Program-made: the position numbers and the translations under genes
Assembly (NCBI GenBank): GCA_018136815.1
Contig: CM030936.1
Location: forward strand, 1,010,800-1,056,815
Direction of reading: 5' to 3'
DNA: 46,016 nt
DNA from: Isochrysis galbana
Lineage: Eukaryota; Haptophyta; Isochrysidales; Isochrysidaceae
Notes under the pieces: generated by a model
What the model saw: the letters and a program-made list of their open reading frames with translations, nothing else
Databases searched by the model: none
Told to the model about the DNA's origin: nothing
Shown: positions 1 through 7,990 of the stretch, one piece after another
Position numbering within the stretch: the first letter of the stretch is position 1
Layout: each line of letters opens with the position of its first letter

Positions 1-83
1 CCCCACCCTCTCCTCCCTCGCCACCTGCCCCTTGCCTTCCCCCTTTCAGCTGACCCTCGTGCCAATCATACATTTGTACACAG

Positions 84-923
84 GTCGTCTGCGGCATCTC
101 CGGACGTACCGTCGAAATCAACAACTCGGACGCTGAGGGCCGCTTAGTTTTGGCAGACGGTGTCGCTCATGCCACTGCTATCCCCCCGCGTCTGCCGGGG
201 CTCAAGGCACAACCTGACCTCGTGATTGATATGGCCACACTGACGGGCGCGCAAGTGAGAGCAAATGCAGTTATGAGGGCGAGATTAGAGTGCTTGGTTA
301 GGGTGGTGCCACATGTCAGCACTCCACTGAGTGGTCAATCACGAAGGGTAGAGTCAGCTTGCGCTCGTTTCTCATTTATCCCTGCTCTGCATAAACGGAA
401 TGTGCAGATGATTGCCACGGGGAAGCGCCATGCTGCTGCGATTAGCAACAATGAGGAGGTGGAGGCCGCCGCCGTTGCCGCTGGTAAACTGACCGGGGAC
501 CTCGTCTGCCCGCTTCCGTATGCACCAGAGTTCTACAGGAAGGAGTTCAAGTCCCAGGTGAGTCCATCAGCAGTCTCCTTATGCGCCTAGCGAAGGACGG
601 GGTGTCCCTGCATCCGCCGTAGGCTCGCTAAACTTGCCGCGCAATTTCAGTGGAATATTTCAATAGGTTGTAAGCGCTTCATCCCGCAGGTTGCTGACAT
701 GAAGAATTCCGTCAAGGACCGCTCAAACGCTCAAGCATCATGTGCGGCCAATTTTATTGCTGAGCACCTACACAAGGAGTATTCAGGCGGCTGGCTGCAC
801 ATCGACCTGGCCGGTCCCGCCTTCATTGACGACCGTGGGACCGGGTTCGGAGTCGGACTTGCAGTGGCCATGCTTGGCGCGGTGAAGCCACCTGCCACTA
901 GCAAGAAGAGGGGGCGTTCTTGA
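84..923 (+). CDS. NPEPL1: M17 leucyl-type aminopeptidase, NPEPL1-like, 5' partial
   Basis: This is the catalytic C-terminal part of a cytosolic M17 (leucine aminopeptidase) metallopeptidase, which removes N-terminal residues from peptides with two metal ions. I read three exons: 84-254, 408-557 and 690-923. The introns are GT-AG (255-407 and 558-689) and all junctions are in phase 0. Bases 1-83 are the end of a further intron. Exon 1 carries the family signature NSDAEGR, whose Asp and Glu are metal ligands and whose Arg is catalytic, followed by DMATLTGAQ. Exon 3 reads [10 protein letters not shown] and then [14 protein letters not shown], which fits the NPEPL1 subgroup better than classical LAP3. 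Intron 1 has no in-frame stop, so retention would not truncate the protein. The lysine ligand and the N-terminal domain lie outside the window. Family assignment is secure; the orthologue name is an inference from remembered sequence. Confidence 0.9.
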
Positions 924-1590
924 GCATCAATGCTGACGCCATGCTTGCTTCGGTAACATCGTGCCTTACGAGTTGGACACAGTGTCTTTGACATCTACTC
1001 CTACACGGGCGCTCGCCTCACATGGTGATGATGCGCGTAACTCATGCATGAGATCTCAATCCATGAACACGTGAATGGAATCTCTTTTGCACACTAGAAT
1101 GACCTGAAAGATTGACTGAGATTGGGATTGAGAATGCAAGGTGCGTAGCAGTAATGCATAGTCATGCAGAGCTAGAGCCGTCCCATGCCCGTGCCACTTT
1201 GCTAGTGGGTCGTTGCTCACCGCTCGGGCGAGCGTGTGCTCCTGGTGCTAGTGTCTAGTGGGCAAAGAAACCCTATCTGCGTTGGCTTTGGCTTTGGTGC
1301 CCGGACACCAAATGCCTGCGTTTGCCCTCAATTATCATTACATCAGGCCTCTTGAGCGACATGATGGAGCTTTTGCTTCTGCTGCTGAGTCCATGGACTG
1401 CGAATAAGGAAATTTTGCAACTGGAAATATATAGGCCCTTGCACTGAGCTGCTGGCCGCGAAAGGTGCGGGCCATCAAAAGTCCCAGTGCACCACCCGAA
1501 CACGGGAGAAATTTTACCCCCACATACATACATGTTATATTTACTAGATTCGACCCCCCCCCCCCCCCCGCGCCCGCCCGCCCGCCCCAC
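924..1590. other. Non-coding stretch after the aminopeptidase gene
   Basis: I see no supported gene here. A run of 16 C at 1554-1569 precedes a GC-rich stretch that leads into the retroelement-like sequence downstream. Confidence 0.5.
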
Positions 1591-1599
1591 CCTTCCTGT

Positions 1600-2150
1600 C
1601 ATGGATGCACTCAAGAAGAACCAGCTCGCGTCTTCCGTCGCATCGTTGCTCTCTTGTCGACTTTCTGCCTTCCTTGTTTCCTTCCTTCTGTGTCTTCCCC
1701 GCCCAAGGCTGGGGAAAGATACGTTAGTGTACGGAGATGTTGGGTGAAAGTCGAGCGTGCGTGTCTCGGATTGTTGTCGGACTAGTCGGATTGGTGGATT
1801 GGTATCCTAGTGGCCTCTGTCGCCCTCGTTCGTCGCCCCAGTCGCTCTTCGCTCCCTCGTTCTCGCTATTCTCGCTCTCGCTTCTCGTTCCCGTCGTAAC
1901 AAGCAATCTTACAACACCACTCCAACCAACCCACTCGCCACTCGCACTCGATACCGCTATGTCCGCCCCGTCGTCCCGCTCGCCCTCGCCACTGCCCGCC
2001 ATCCATCCTCCCGCCATTGAGGTGGATCAGCCCGTCCAACCCGCCCAGTTCCAAAATACCGTGCCTCCCGCCGCCTACCTTCCGTACTTTCCGGTTCCCT
2101 CCGTCCCATCCGTAACCTCCAATCCGTCATAAGGCGCCTTGCCTTCATTC
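1600..2150 (+). mobile_element. Ty3/gypsy leader and gag N-terminus remnant
   Basis: About 100 bases at 1638-1745 match, on the opposite strand, 39940-40040 just upstream of the chromodomain element. Both contain GTCGCATCGT and, further on, GGGGAA(A/G)GATACGT. Downstream is a pyrimidine-rich leader with repeated CGCTC/TCGTC words and an ATG at 1959. That ATG opens a 57-residue proline/serine-rich reading frame ending at 2132. The composition and position resemble the gag start on the minus strand near 13960. I infer a truncated retroelement 5' region; no pol sequence follows. Confidence 0.5.
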
Positions 2151-2186
2151 GGTGCCAGTTTTTTTTTGTCATAAACGTCGGCTAGA

Positions 2187-2371
2187 TAAAACCCGTAACG
2201 AAACGCTGGGGTGAGTCCGCGGTGCGAGTCCGCGCGGCGAAAAAAGAAGAAAGCGCGCGGGGAGGAAGACGCCTCCGGATTGATCCTCGCGCGAGCGGCT
2301 CGCGCGCGCGCAGTGGGGGGCATGACGCCGACTAACTGCCCCGCTGTCTGTGCGTTTCGTTACGGGTTTTA
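2187..2371. mobile_element. 185-bp terminal-inverted-repeat element (MITE candidate)
   Basis: A perfect 20-bp inverted repeat, TAAAACCCGTAACGAAACGC at 2187-2206 and its complement at 2352-2371, encloses a very GC-rich core. If the outermost TA on each side is the target duplication, the layout fits a Tc1/mariner-type MITE. There is no transposase. The family assignment rests only on the TA flanks. Confidence 0.55.
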
Positions 2372-2596
2372 GGGATGCGGCGCCTGTGGTTGTGGACGTT
2401 GCTCGAGTCGGGGGCCCGTCTCGTTGTATCATCGCGTGGGCTTCCGGGTAGCCCGCAGTGGAGTTCCCCGTCCGGCTCGAGACCCTCCCTTCGTTTGAGA
2501 CATCCTTGGCTCGGCGAGAAAGCGGTGGTGCACATGCTGTGACGAAGGCGGCGTGACCGGAGGGGAGCCGGAGTGGAAAATTATTTTACTGCGTGT

Positions 2597-3364
2597 ATGG
2601 TAAGCAGCATGTCGGGCCATAAAAGGGTCATCGAGTCCCTTGTGAGCGGGGGGAAGATGCAAAGGTTGGAAAACGTGTTCAATCGTCTCAGAAATGACGA
2701 ATATTTAAAATCCATAGATGCTTGGGATTCGACGAATGTGCAAAGCATCGAGGATCTGAAGAAAGAAGTGGTCAAGACTGCCGCAGACAGCGTGATGACC
2801 GCCGCACGGGGTATACTCTCACGACAGTACGCGCTCCGCCCAAGTGATAAGATGGCAAGAAGGGCGAGCTTCTGGTTGAAGAATGTCGATGCCGAACTAA
2901 AACTGAACGAGAAAGATTACGAGAACGCCGTCAGGGCCACCATTGAGCTTATGTTTCCAACCCTCGAGCGTGAAGTCCCGACCTTCGAGGCCATGAAGGC
3001 GGCAATGTCGTGGTTGGTGTCGCGCCCTCTCTTCCGATTTGTAGACTCTAGTTATATGGGAGAATACGAGGAAGCGTCCACTCACGTGAGTGGAGACAAG
3101 TGGTTGAACCAATACGACAGTCTCAAAGGCGAGTTAGATAACGACGGTGAGTTCACATTCCTCACAGAAAATGCGCATTTTTGGGATTCGGATGCGCTGC
3201 CCGAGAGCATCGATGCTCTGAAGAAAGAAGTGCTCAAGGCTGCCGCAGACAACGTGATCAGCTTCGCGGGGGGTATACTCTCACGAGTTTATATTCACAC
3301 CCCCAACGAAATGGGGAAGAAACGTAGGAAGCGCGCGCGGGACCAACACCGGCAAACAGGCTAG
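2597..3364 (+). CDS. Unknown intronless protein with internal duplication
   Basis: I do not recognise this 255-residue protein. I use the ATG at 2597; the frame is open further upstream but has no earlier ATG. Residues about 43-78 and 196-232 are copies of one block. Each begins WDS, continues S-I-(E/D)-x-L-K-K-E-V and ends G-I-L-S-R. The DNA of the two blocks is also nearly the same, so the duplication is recent or conserved. The protein looks helical and charged, and it ends in a basic KKRRKRAR tail that could be a nuclear signal. No membrane segment or signal peptide is visible. The TAG stop shares the CTAG at 3361-3364 with the stop of the oxygenase gene on the other strand. The tight packing and lack of introns could mean transfer, for example from a large DNA virus of algae, but nothing proves it. 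Confidence 0.6.
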   Translation: MVSSMSGHKRVIESLVSGGKMQRLENVFNRLRNDEYLKSIDAWDSTNVQSIEDLKKEVVKTAADSVMTAARGILSRQYALRPSDKMARRASFWLKNVDAELKLNEKDYENAVRATIELMFPTLEREVPTFEAMKAAMSWLVSRPLFRFVDSSYMGEYEEASTHVSGDKWLNQYDSLKGELDNDGEFTFLTENAHFWDSDALPESIDALKKEVLKAAADNVISFAGGILSRVYIHTPNEMGKKRRKRARDQHRQTG

Positions 3365-4221
3365 CCTGCGCTCCACTCGCGTATGTCGTCCACGTGGTCG
3401 CGCTGCCGGAGGAGGAGTCGGGCTGCGGGCAGCACCTTCCAGCCGGTCAGGTTTGCGAAGTAGCACATGTTGAGCGTCGACTTGTTCGGTGCGAGCGACG
3501 CGTGGAATCCGAGCATGATGCGTTGGTCTCTGTCGGTCTTGTTTGGGCAGACACGGTGGAATGTGTCGGATCCCTTGAGGACGTAAGCTTCGCCGGTGTC
3601 GAGGTGTATGGACTGGACGTCCCCGTTGGCGTCGATGTACTCAACGTGCCCTGCGCCGTCCGTGGCGTGGAGGCAGACGAGGATGCGTACGTCGCAGGCG
3701 TCCTGCGAATCGTAGTGCCACGAGAAGCTGCCTCGTGTGCCGACATACTTGAGGAAGAAGATGTTCCACATGGAGTGCTGGAAGGGGTGGAGAGTGACCC
3801 CGAGCGCTTCAGAGGCGTCACGTAGGGCATCGTCACGGGACTGGTGCAGGAGGAGGAGCTCGTCGCGCGAACAGGCGCGCAGCAGGTGGTTGTAGTAGAG
3901 CGCGCCGCCGCCTTGACTGCTGTCAAAGGCGCCGTAGGCCCGTGTGACTCGGCTAGGGGTGAGGTCGCAGCACTTGGGCGCCAGCACGCTGAGGCATGCC
4001 TTCGTGGACACGGCGGTCGCATGGCTCAGCTGCAGCTTGCTGGCGAAGGGGTACAGGGCGCGCGAGTAGACTCCCCGCTTTTGGTGGTTGGCGAGCCGTA
4101 CTCCGAGTGGCTCGCCCCAGAGAGAGATGTGCACGAGGAGAGCGTGACAGAGCAAGACGAGCACGAGCACGCCAAGCAGCGCGACAACGACGGGATATGC
4201 GCGGCGTGGCATACCGGACAT
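3361..4221 (-). CDS. Membrane-anchored 2-oxoglutarate/Fe(II) dioxygenase
   Basis: This is a predicted 286-residue type II membrane protein. Residues 9-31 form one hydrophobic helix near the N-terminus, and the rest would face the ER or Golgi lumen. The jelly-roll signature is present: W-H169-Y-D171 gives the first two iron ligands, H222 in DTFHR the third, and R234 in DRDQRIMLGF the likely 2-oxoglutarate anchor. The layout is that of prolyl 4-hydroxylase-like enzymes, which hydroxylate protein side chains; the real substrate is unknown. The ATG at 4221 is the first in frame before the membrane helix, and an ATG three codons later is an alternative. The frame is open upstream through a minisatellite but without an ATG. 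The gene is intronless and convergent with the gene to its left. The proline-rich glycoprotein at the right end of the window would need such an enzyme class, but the two genes are far apart. Confidence 0.8.
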   Translation of the reverse strand: MSGMPRRAYPVVVALLGVLVLVLLCHALLVHISLWGEPLGVRLANHQKRGVYSRALYPFASKLQLSHATAVSTKACLSVLAPKCCDLTPSRVTRAYGAFDSSQGGGALYYNHLLRACSRDELLLLHQSRDDALRDASEALGVTLHPFQHSMWNIFFLKYVGTRGSFSWHYDSQDACDVRILVCLHATDGAGHVEYIDANGDVQSIHLDTGEAYVLKGSDTFHRVCPNKTDRDQRIMLGFHASLAPNKSTLNMCYFANLTGWKVLPAARLLLRQRDHVDDIREWSAG

Positions 4222-4332
4222 CCCTTTTGTGATGGTTGCAACAATAAAAAAGGCAAGCGTGAGGAGCGTGGAGCTGCCGATGTTGGCGCCGACGTCGACC
4301 CCCGCCGCACCGGCCGCGTGCTCGGTCACATG

Positions 4333-4545
4333 TTGTCCATCACCGCCCACTTGGCCTCCAAAGAGGGGTTCCCCTGCGCCGGAGTCACCGCCGAGGGGCG
4401 CGCGCCCATCACGTGCGGCCGCCACCTGGGGGGGCAAGGGGCGTTCCCGTGCGCCGGGGTCGCCACCGAGGAGCGCGCGTCCATCACCGCCCACTTGGCC
4501 TCCAAAGAGGGGTTCCCCTGCGCCGGGGCCGAGGGGCGCGCGTCT
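4333..4545. repeat. GC-rich minisatellite, about 74-bp period
   Basis: There are about three units, beginning near 4333, 4405 and 4481. The first and third share TCACCGCCCACTTGGCCTCC almost exactly; the middle one has diverged. Several frames stay open on both strands. One minus-strand frame (4326-4706) gives a repeated NPSLEAKWAVMD phrase, but nothing else supports it as a gene. It lies just upstream of the oxygenase start. Confidence 0.7.
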
Positions 4546-4727
4546 GTGTGCTCCAGCGACATTGGCCTCTTGTTATCATTGGAGCCCGCGCGCGAAATCT
4601 GACACATCTCCGCGTGAGGGGTGAGGGCCTCTCCTTCGGGGTGCTCGCGGGGGGACGTCGCTTGGTAGCAAGGGCGGCTGCGCGCCCTTTTCCGACCGGG
4701 TACCAAATGAAGGCAAACGACCTAGCG

Positions 4728-4751
4728 AATCATAAAAGTAGTTTTATGATT
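4728..4751. repeat. Perfect 10-bp-stem hairpin
   Basis: AATCATAAAA and its complement TTTTATGATT flank a GTAG loop. It stands at the boundary between unique sequence and the LINE fragment that begins near 4755. Confidence 0.75.
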
Positions 4752-4754
4752 TTC

Positions 4755-5368
4755 TAAGTAGTATCGTTGATCGGACTTGGCGAGGTCCGGTCGAGCGCTC
4801 GAGCGTCTAGCCCAAAGACGCCAAAGCTATTTTGGCCGGGTCCGTATACCTACTGCAGTGCCGAGCCTCCATAACGCCGCGAGAACTCGTAAGGCGGCCC
4901 AGGGAAGGAAACCTAAAATTAAAACCCCGGTGGAGCTTAGCGCCCCTACCTTCATAGAAGATGATAAAGGCCGCTTGAGAATGAGCGCTAACCTCGGCCT
5001 AGTGGCAGAAGCGCTCGGCCTTGCCGAACGCCTCGCCTAGGACCCAGCTATACTTCGCCCCAAATAGACCTAGGGCACAAGAAGACAGAACGATAACAGA
5101 AAAACCAACGATGACACGACACTCACACAATAACAATAATAAAAAGAAACATGTCACTCAGCGATCCAGGAGGGAGGCGAGTACCTTCGCTGGGGACAAG
5201 TGCACCCCGCCCAACCTGACCCCCCCCAACAACCTGAGCCCCGACGTAGAGCACAAGGGGAGTTGCCGCAAGGCGGGAAGTTAGGGAGTGGGAAGGAGGA
5301 GGGCGTGGCTACAGCAACAAAAGCCGGTGCCGCGCGCGTGGCGAGATTATTAAAAGGTTTTTTTTTAC
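4755..5368 (+). mobile_element. 5'-truncated LINE, ORF2 C-terminus plus 3' UTR
   Basis: The frame 4777-5040 encodes the last 87 residues of a non-LTR retrotransposon ORF2. Its QGRKPK(I/L)K ... APxF ... DKG ... (A/T)E(R/K)LA end matches residue by residue the end of the longer copy at 10278-11346. The TAG at 5038-5040 is followed by about 300 bases of 3' UTR ending ATTATTAAAAGG and a T tract near 5367. Reverse transcriptase and endonuclease domains are absent. I found no clear target-site duplication. Confidence 0.75.
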
Positions 5369-5449
5369 TAACCCGTGGAGAAAATAAAACCCCGGGCGGC
5401 GGCGGGGCGTGTCGACTGCCTTTTTTTCAGCCCCACACTTGATGGAACA

Positions 5450-5562
5450 CTACCTTAGCGGTACCTACGGGACATCTTAGGTAGAAAGTATGCTACGTGG
5501 AGGTAGTGGTTCCATTCGCCGCGAGTGCGGTAAGAATAATGTTATGATGATTTTTTTTGCCT
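5450..5562 (+). repeat. Retroelement 3' tail, family B copy 1
   Basis: The tail contains GTATGCTACGTGGAGGTAG, TGGTTCCATTCGCCGCGAGT and GCGGTAAGAAT, and then a T tract. The same tail ends the complete element at 20159-20235 and occurs reversed at 25284-25345. The sequence upstream of the tail differs from those copies, so this is a heavily truncated insertion. Confidence 0.7.
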
Positions 5563-5771
5563 AGCGCAGGGGTATAGCGCCCCCACTCAGCCATCTCCTT
5601 CCCCACAGCTCCTCTTCGATGAGTTGCTGCTCACGCCCTCCCAGTAGGCCCCCTTACCTGTGAGACCAAAACAGGATTTTTAGCGTGGGGGGCTGTCTGA
5701 ATGTGGAGGAGGGAGGGGCGCTCCGGCTAGCGTAGGTAGAAAGCTAGTGAAGAGCTGGGTGGCATAAGGGG
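5563..5771. other. Non-coding repeat-rich spacer
   Basis: No gene is supported. The sequence lies between two retroelement 3' tails and is probably older repeat DNA. Confidence 0.4.
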
Positions 5772-5872
5772 GGAAGGGTGCTTGCGCTTGCCGCGGCAGG
5801 GAGTCCTGTCTTGAGTGAGCGCAAGTCCCGTCCCTTTGCCGCGCCGCGACCCATGAAAATTGGTTAAAAATA
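5772..5872 (+). repeat. Retroelement 3' tail, family C copy 1
   Basis: GGAAGGGTGCTTGCGCTTGC through CCGCGACCCAT(A/G)AAAATTG and an A/T-rich end is repeated at 24000-24098 in the same orientation. The abrupt A/T-rich end suggests a third non-LTR 3' end type. Confidence 0.65.
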
Positions 5873-6287
5873 AAAAATATACTCCGATCACAAAAAAATT
5901 CAGGAAACAAACATTCAATATCAAGGTGCAATATGCTCAGATTTTTTTTCTGAGAAAGGTCCGAATGACTCTGCTTCCTTCTCATCTCAACTTCGCCTGG
6001 CTTAAACAAAACCCAACAACTAAGGGTATCCTAATAGACCTTTGGGTTCACCTCTCAATCTCGGCCTCGTATGCATCTTCATAATTGGCCAACTCGTGGC
6101 TCTCATATGGATAGCTCGCTCTGGAGCATAGAATATATTCTCCACATACCATCCCGAACGAGATTGCACGGCCATCAGGCGACCGGCACTGGTCTTGTGC
6201 GCGGTGGGAGAACAGCAATGCAGTACTCCACAAAGCCAAATCACACAAAGCTCTTTTAAGGATCACTTGGTTTGAGAGGATAATGGC
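5873..6287. other. 3' flank of the minus-strand gene, no gene seen
   Basis: This is A/T-richer than the surroundings and holds no supported reading frame. It probably contains the 3' UTR of the gene whose stop is at 6288. Confidence 0.5.
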
Positions 6288-7475
6288 TCAGTTGAGACTC
6301 GGAGACGAGGACATGCGCTTCACAGCGTTCTCCATTGCTATTGCCTGGCGTGCCTTGAAGTCGCTTGCCGACGACGAAGCAAGCTTATCTACATCACCCT
6401 TGGACATGCGCTTGCCTGCGGCCGAGCACTTCTCAGCAGTTTTGGCCGCATCAAGCTGGAAGCGCTTGTACATGTCCATTACGATCTTGCGGTCACCTTT
6501 CCCGATGAAGGTGGCGGCCTCGATGCGCTTCTGAATGGTCGCTCGGTCTTGCGGTCCAGACGGATCTACTGCTTTAGGGTCTCCGCCTTCGCCAATCAAG
6601 TAAAGCTTGCATCGTTTGTGTGCATCCATTGCAGTTGCCATCGCGTCATTGCCTGGCTTGCGGCTCCGCCCAAGGAACTCGAGAGACACGGCATCCTCGA
6701 AGCTGCACCAGCCCCGGGCATCATAGGCTCGGTCGTTGTACTCATGCGCCACGAAGGCAGAGTCGCTAAGGCCAAGGGCTTTCGGGTCAAAGTGCAGTGC
6801 CTTGCCGGCTCCCTCCTTCGTCTCGAAGAATAGGGTCGCCTCATCAGCAGTACGCATCGTGATCGCTTTGAGCCCAAAGCGCTCGTAGCACTTGTTGAGA
6901 GTACCAATATTAGCCATCTTCTCAGGGATGCCGCAGAGGCGCAGGGCTCCCACCATCTCCTTCGGTCTGGTCGGTATCTTCTTTATCTGCAGGACAGTTA
7001 CGCCAAGGGGGGAGGCGTACAGATTGGCCATCACCGAGAGTCCTGCCTTGAAGCTTGCATCCTCCGCGCGTGTGCGCGGCTTCTGCGGGAGTGAGGCGAA
7101 ATCGAAGAAGATGCCCGCATCGCTGGGTAGCAGATTCTGCTGCTTGAGGGCGAGCAACGCCTCGCGCAGCGCGCTCATGCGTTTGCCATATGGGTCTGGG
7201 TCGCCTGACGACAGCCATCCGTGCGAGAGGGCAAAGACGCTGCGGTTACCAGCGGCCATCCGCTTTGCGGCGACGGTTGGTGGCATTAGAGCGCCTCTGC
7301 GTTGAACTAACTCCTGCTGTCGTTGAATCCGGTACTCAGGCGGCTGCGTGAGCAGCCAGTTGACTGAGACCAGTCGAATGGTCCCTTTGCGGAGGGCGTC
7401 GATCACTTCCGCATCTCCGTACTTAAGAACTGAGACGGCCCCGTTGGAGACGGGCTTAGAGCTGCCTCCTCCCAT
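6288..7475 (-). CDS. N-myristoylated protist protein with SHGWL/DPDP-SLPQ-RGWC.FE domain
   Basis: This is an intact, intronless 395-residue protein starting at a real ATG. MGGGSSK is a good N-myristoylation signal, so a membrane-bound location is likely. The body carries three blocks that I recognise from large families in haptophytes and other protists: FALSHGWLSSGDPDP (about 81-95), FFDFASLPQKPRT with a following FKAGLSVMANLY (about 123-153), and ARGWCSFEDAVS (about 253-264). The spacing of the His-Trp, Asp/Gln and Arg-Trp-Cys/Glu blocks suggests an enzyme-like or NTP-binding fold, but the biochemical role is not known to me. The C-terminal 130 residues are Lys/Ala/Ser-rich with alternating charges. 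The upstream region is shared with a plus-strand gene, so the two may have a divergent promoter. Confidence 0.8.
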   Translation of the reverse strand: MGGGSSKPVSNGAVSVLKYGDAEVIDALRKGTIRLVSVNWLLTQPPEYRIQRQQELVQRRGALMPPTVAAKRMAAGNRSVFALSHGWLSSGDPDPYGKRMSALREALLALKQQNLLPSDAGIFFDFASLPQKPRTRAEDASFKAGLSVMANLYASPLGVTVLQIKKIPTRPKEMVGALRLCGIPEKMANIGTLNKCYERFGLKAITMRTADEATLFFETKEGAGKALHFDPKALGLSDSAFVAHEYNDRAYDARGWCSFEDAVSLEFLGRSRKPGNDAMATAMDAHKRCKLYLIGEGGDPKAVDPSGPQDRATIQKRIEAATFIGKGDRKIVMDMYKRFQLDAAKTAEKCSAAGKRMSKGDVDKLASSSASDFKARQAIAMENAVKRMSSSPSLN

Positions 7476-7663
7476 TGCAAGCGCGATTCACGGCGTGCTT
7501 TCTTCCCCTCTGCCGTCACTCGACTGCTGGCGCCTGCGCGAAGCGGTAGGCCTTGCCCTGGTGGGAGAGGCTCCTCGCCCCTACGTTCCCCCGGGGCCTC
7601 GAGGGGTCGTTTGGTACGGGAGGGAAGCAATTGGAGATTGAGGAGGAACGGGGCTTCTGAAAC

Positions 7664-7840
7664 ATGTTGTAACAGGGTGCGCGGCGCTCTTTCATTCAAC
7701 TCCGTCCCCTGTTTCACCTTCTCTTCCCTCTGCTTCTTACGACAAAGTGCTGAAATATCGATCCTATTTTTTTTGTTAAGAATACGGGTGTTGCAACAGG
7801 GTGCGCGGAGTTCAGGGGACGGCACATTGAAAGAGCGCCA
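7664..7840. repeat. Composite direct and inverted repeat
   Basis: AACAGGGTGCGCGG occurs at about 7670 and 7794 in the same orientation. GGCGCTCTTTCA with CCGTCCCCTG (about 7681-7711) returns as the reverse complement at about 7812-7840. The block is between two divergent genes and could fold back. It may be a degraded small transposon. Confidence 0.55.
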
Positions 7841-7990
7841 TCAAATGCCAAATGGAATCCACTCGGTGCAAATCAGATCGGTACAACCAGACGTCCGGGC
7901 GCCCCCAACCCCTTCAACCTCCAAAGTGTGGGTGATCCATACTTTTATACTAATATGAGGGGGCGGGCGTAAAAAAAAACCCGACCTCAG

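Noticed and set aside
1273..1614. Overlapping 60-110 codon frames around the C tract
   Set aside because: They owe their length to the C/G homopolymer and have no motif or splice support.
4222..4494. N-terminal extension of the oxygenase to 377 residues
   Set aside because: The extension has no ATG at its start, is Gly/Arg-rich minisatellite translation, and would place the membrane helix in the middle of the protein.
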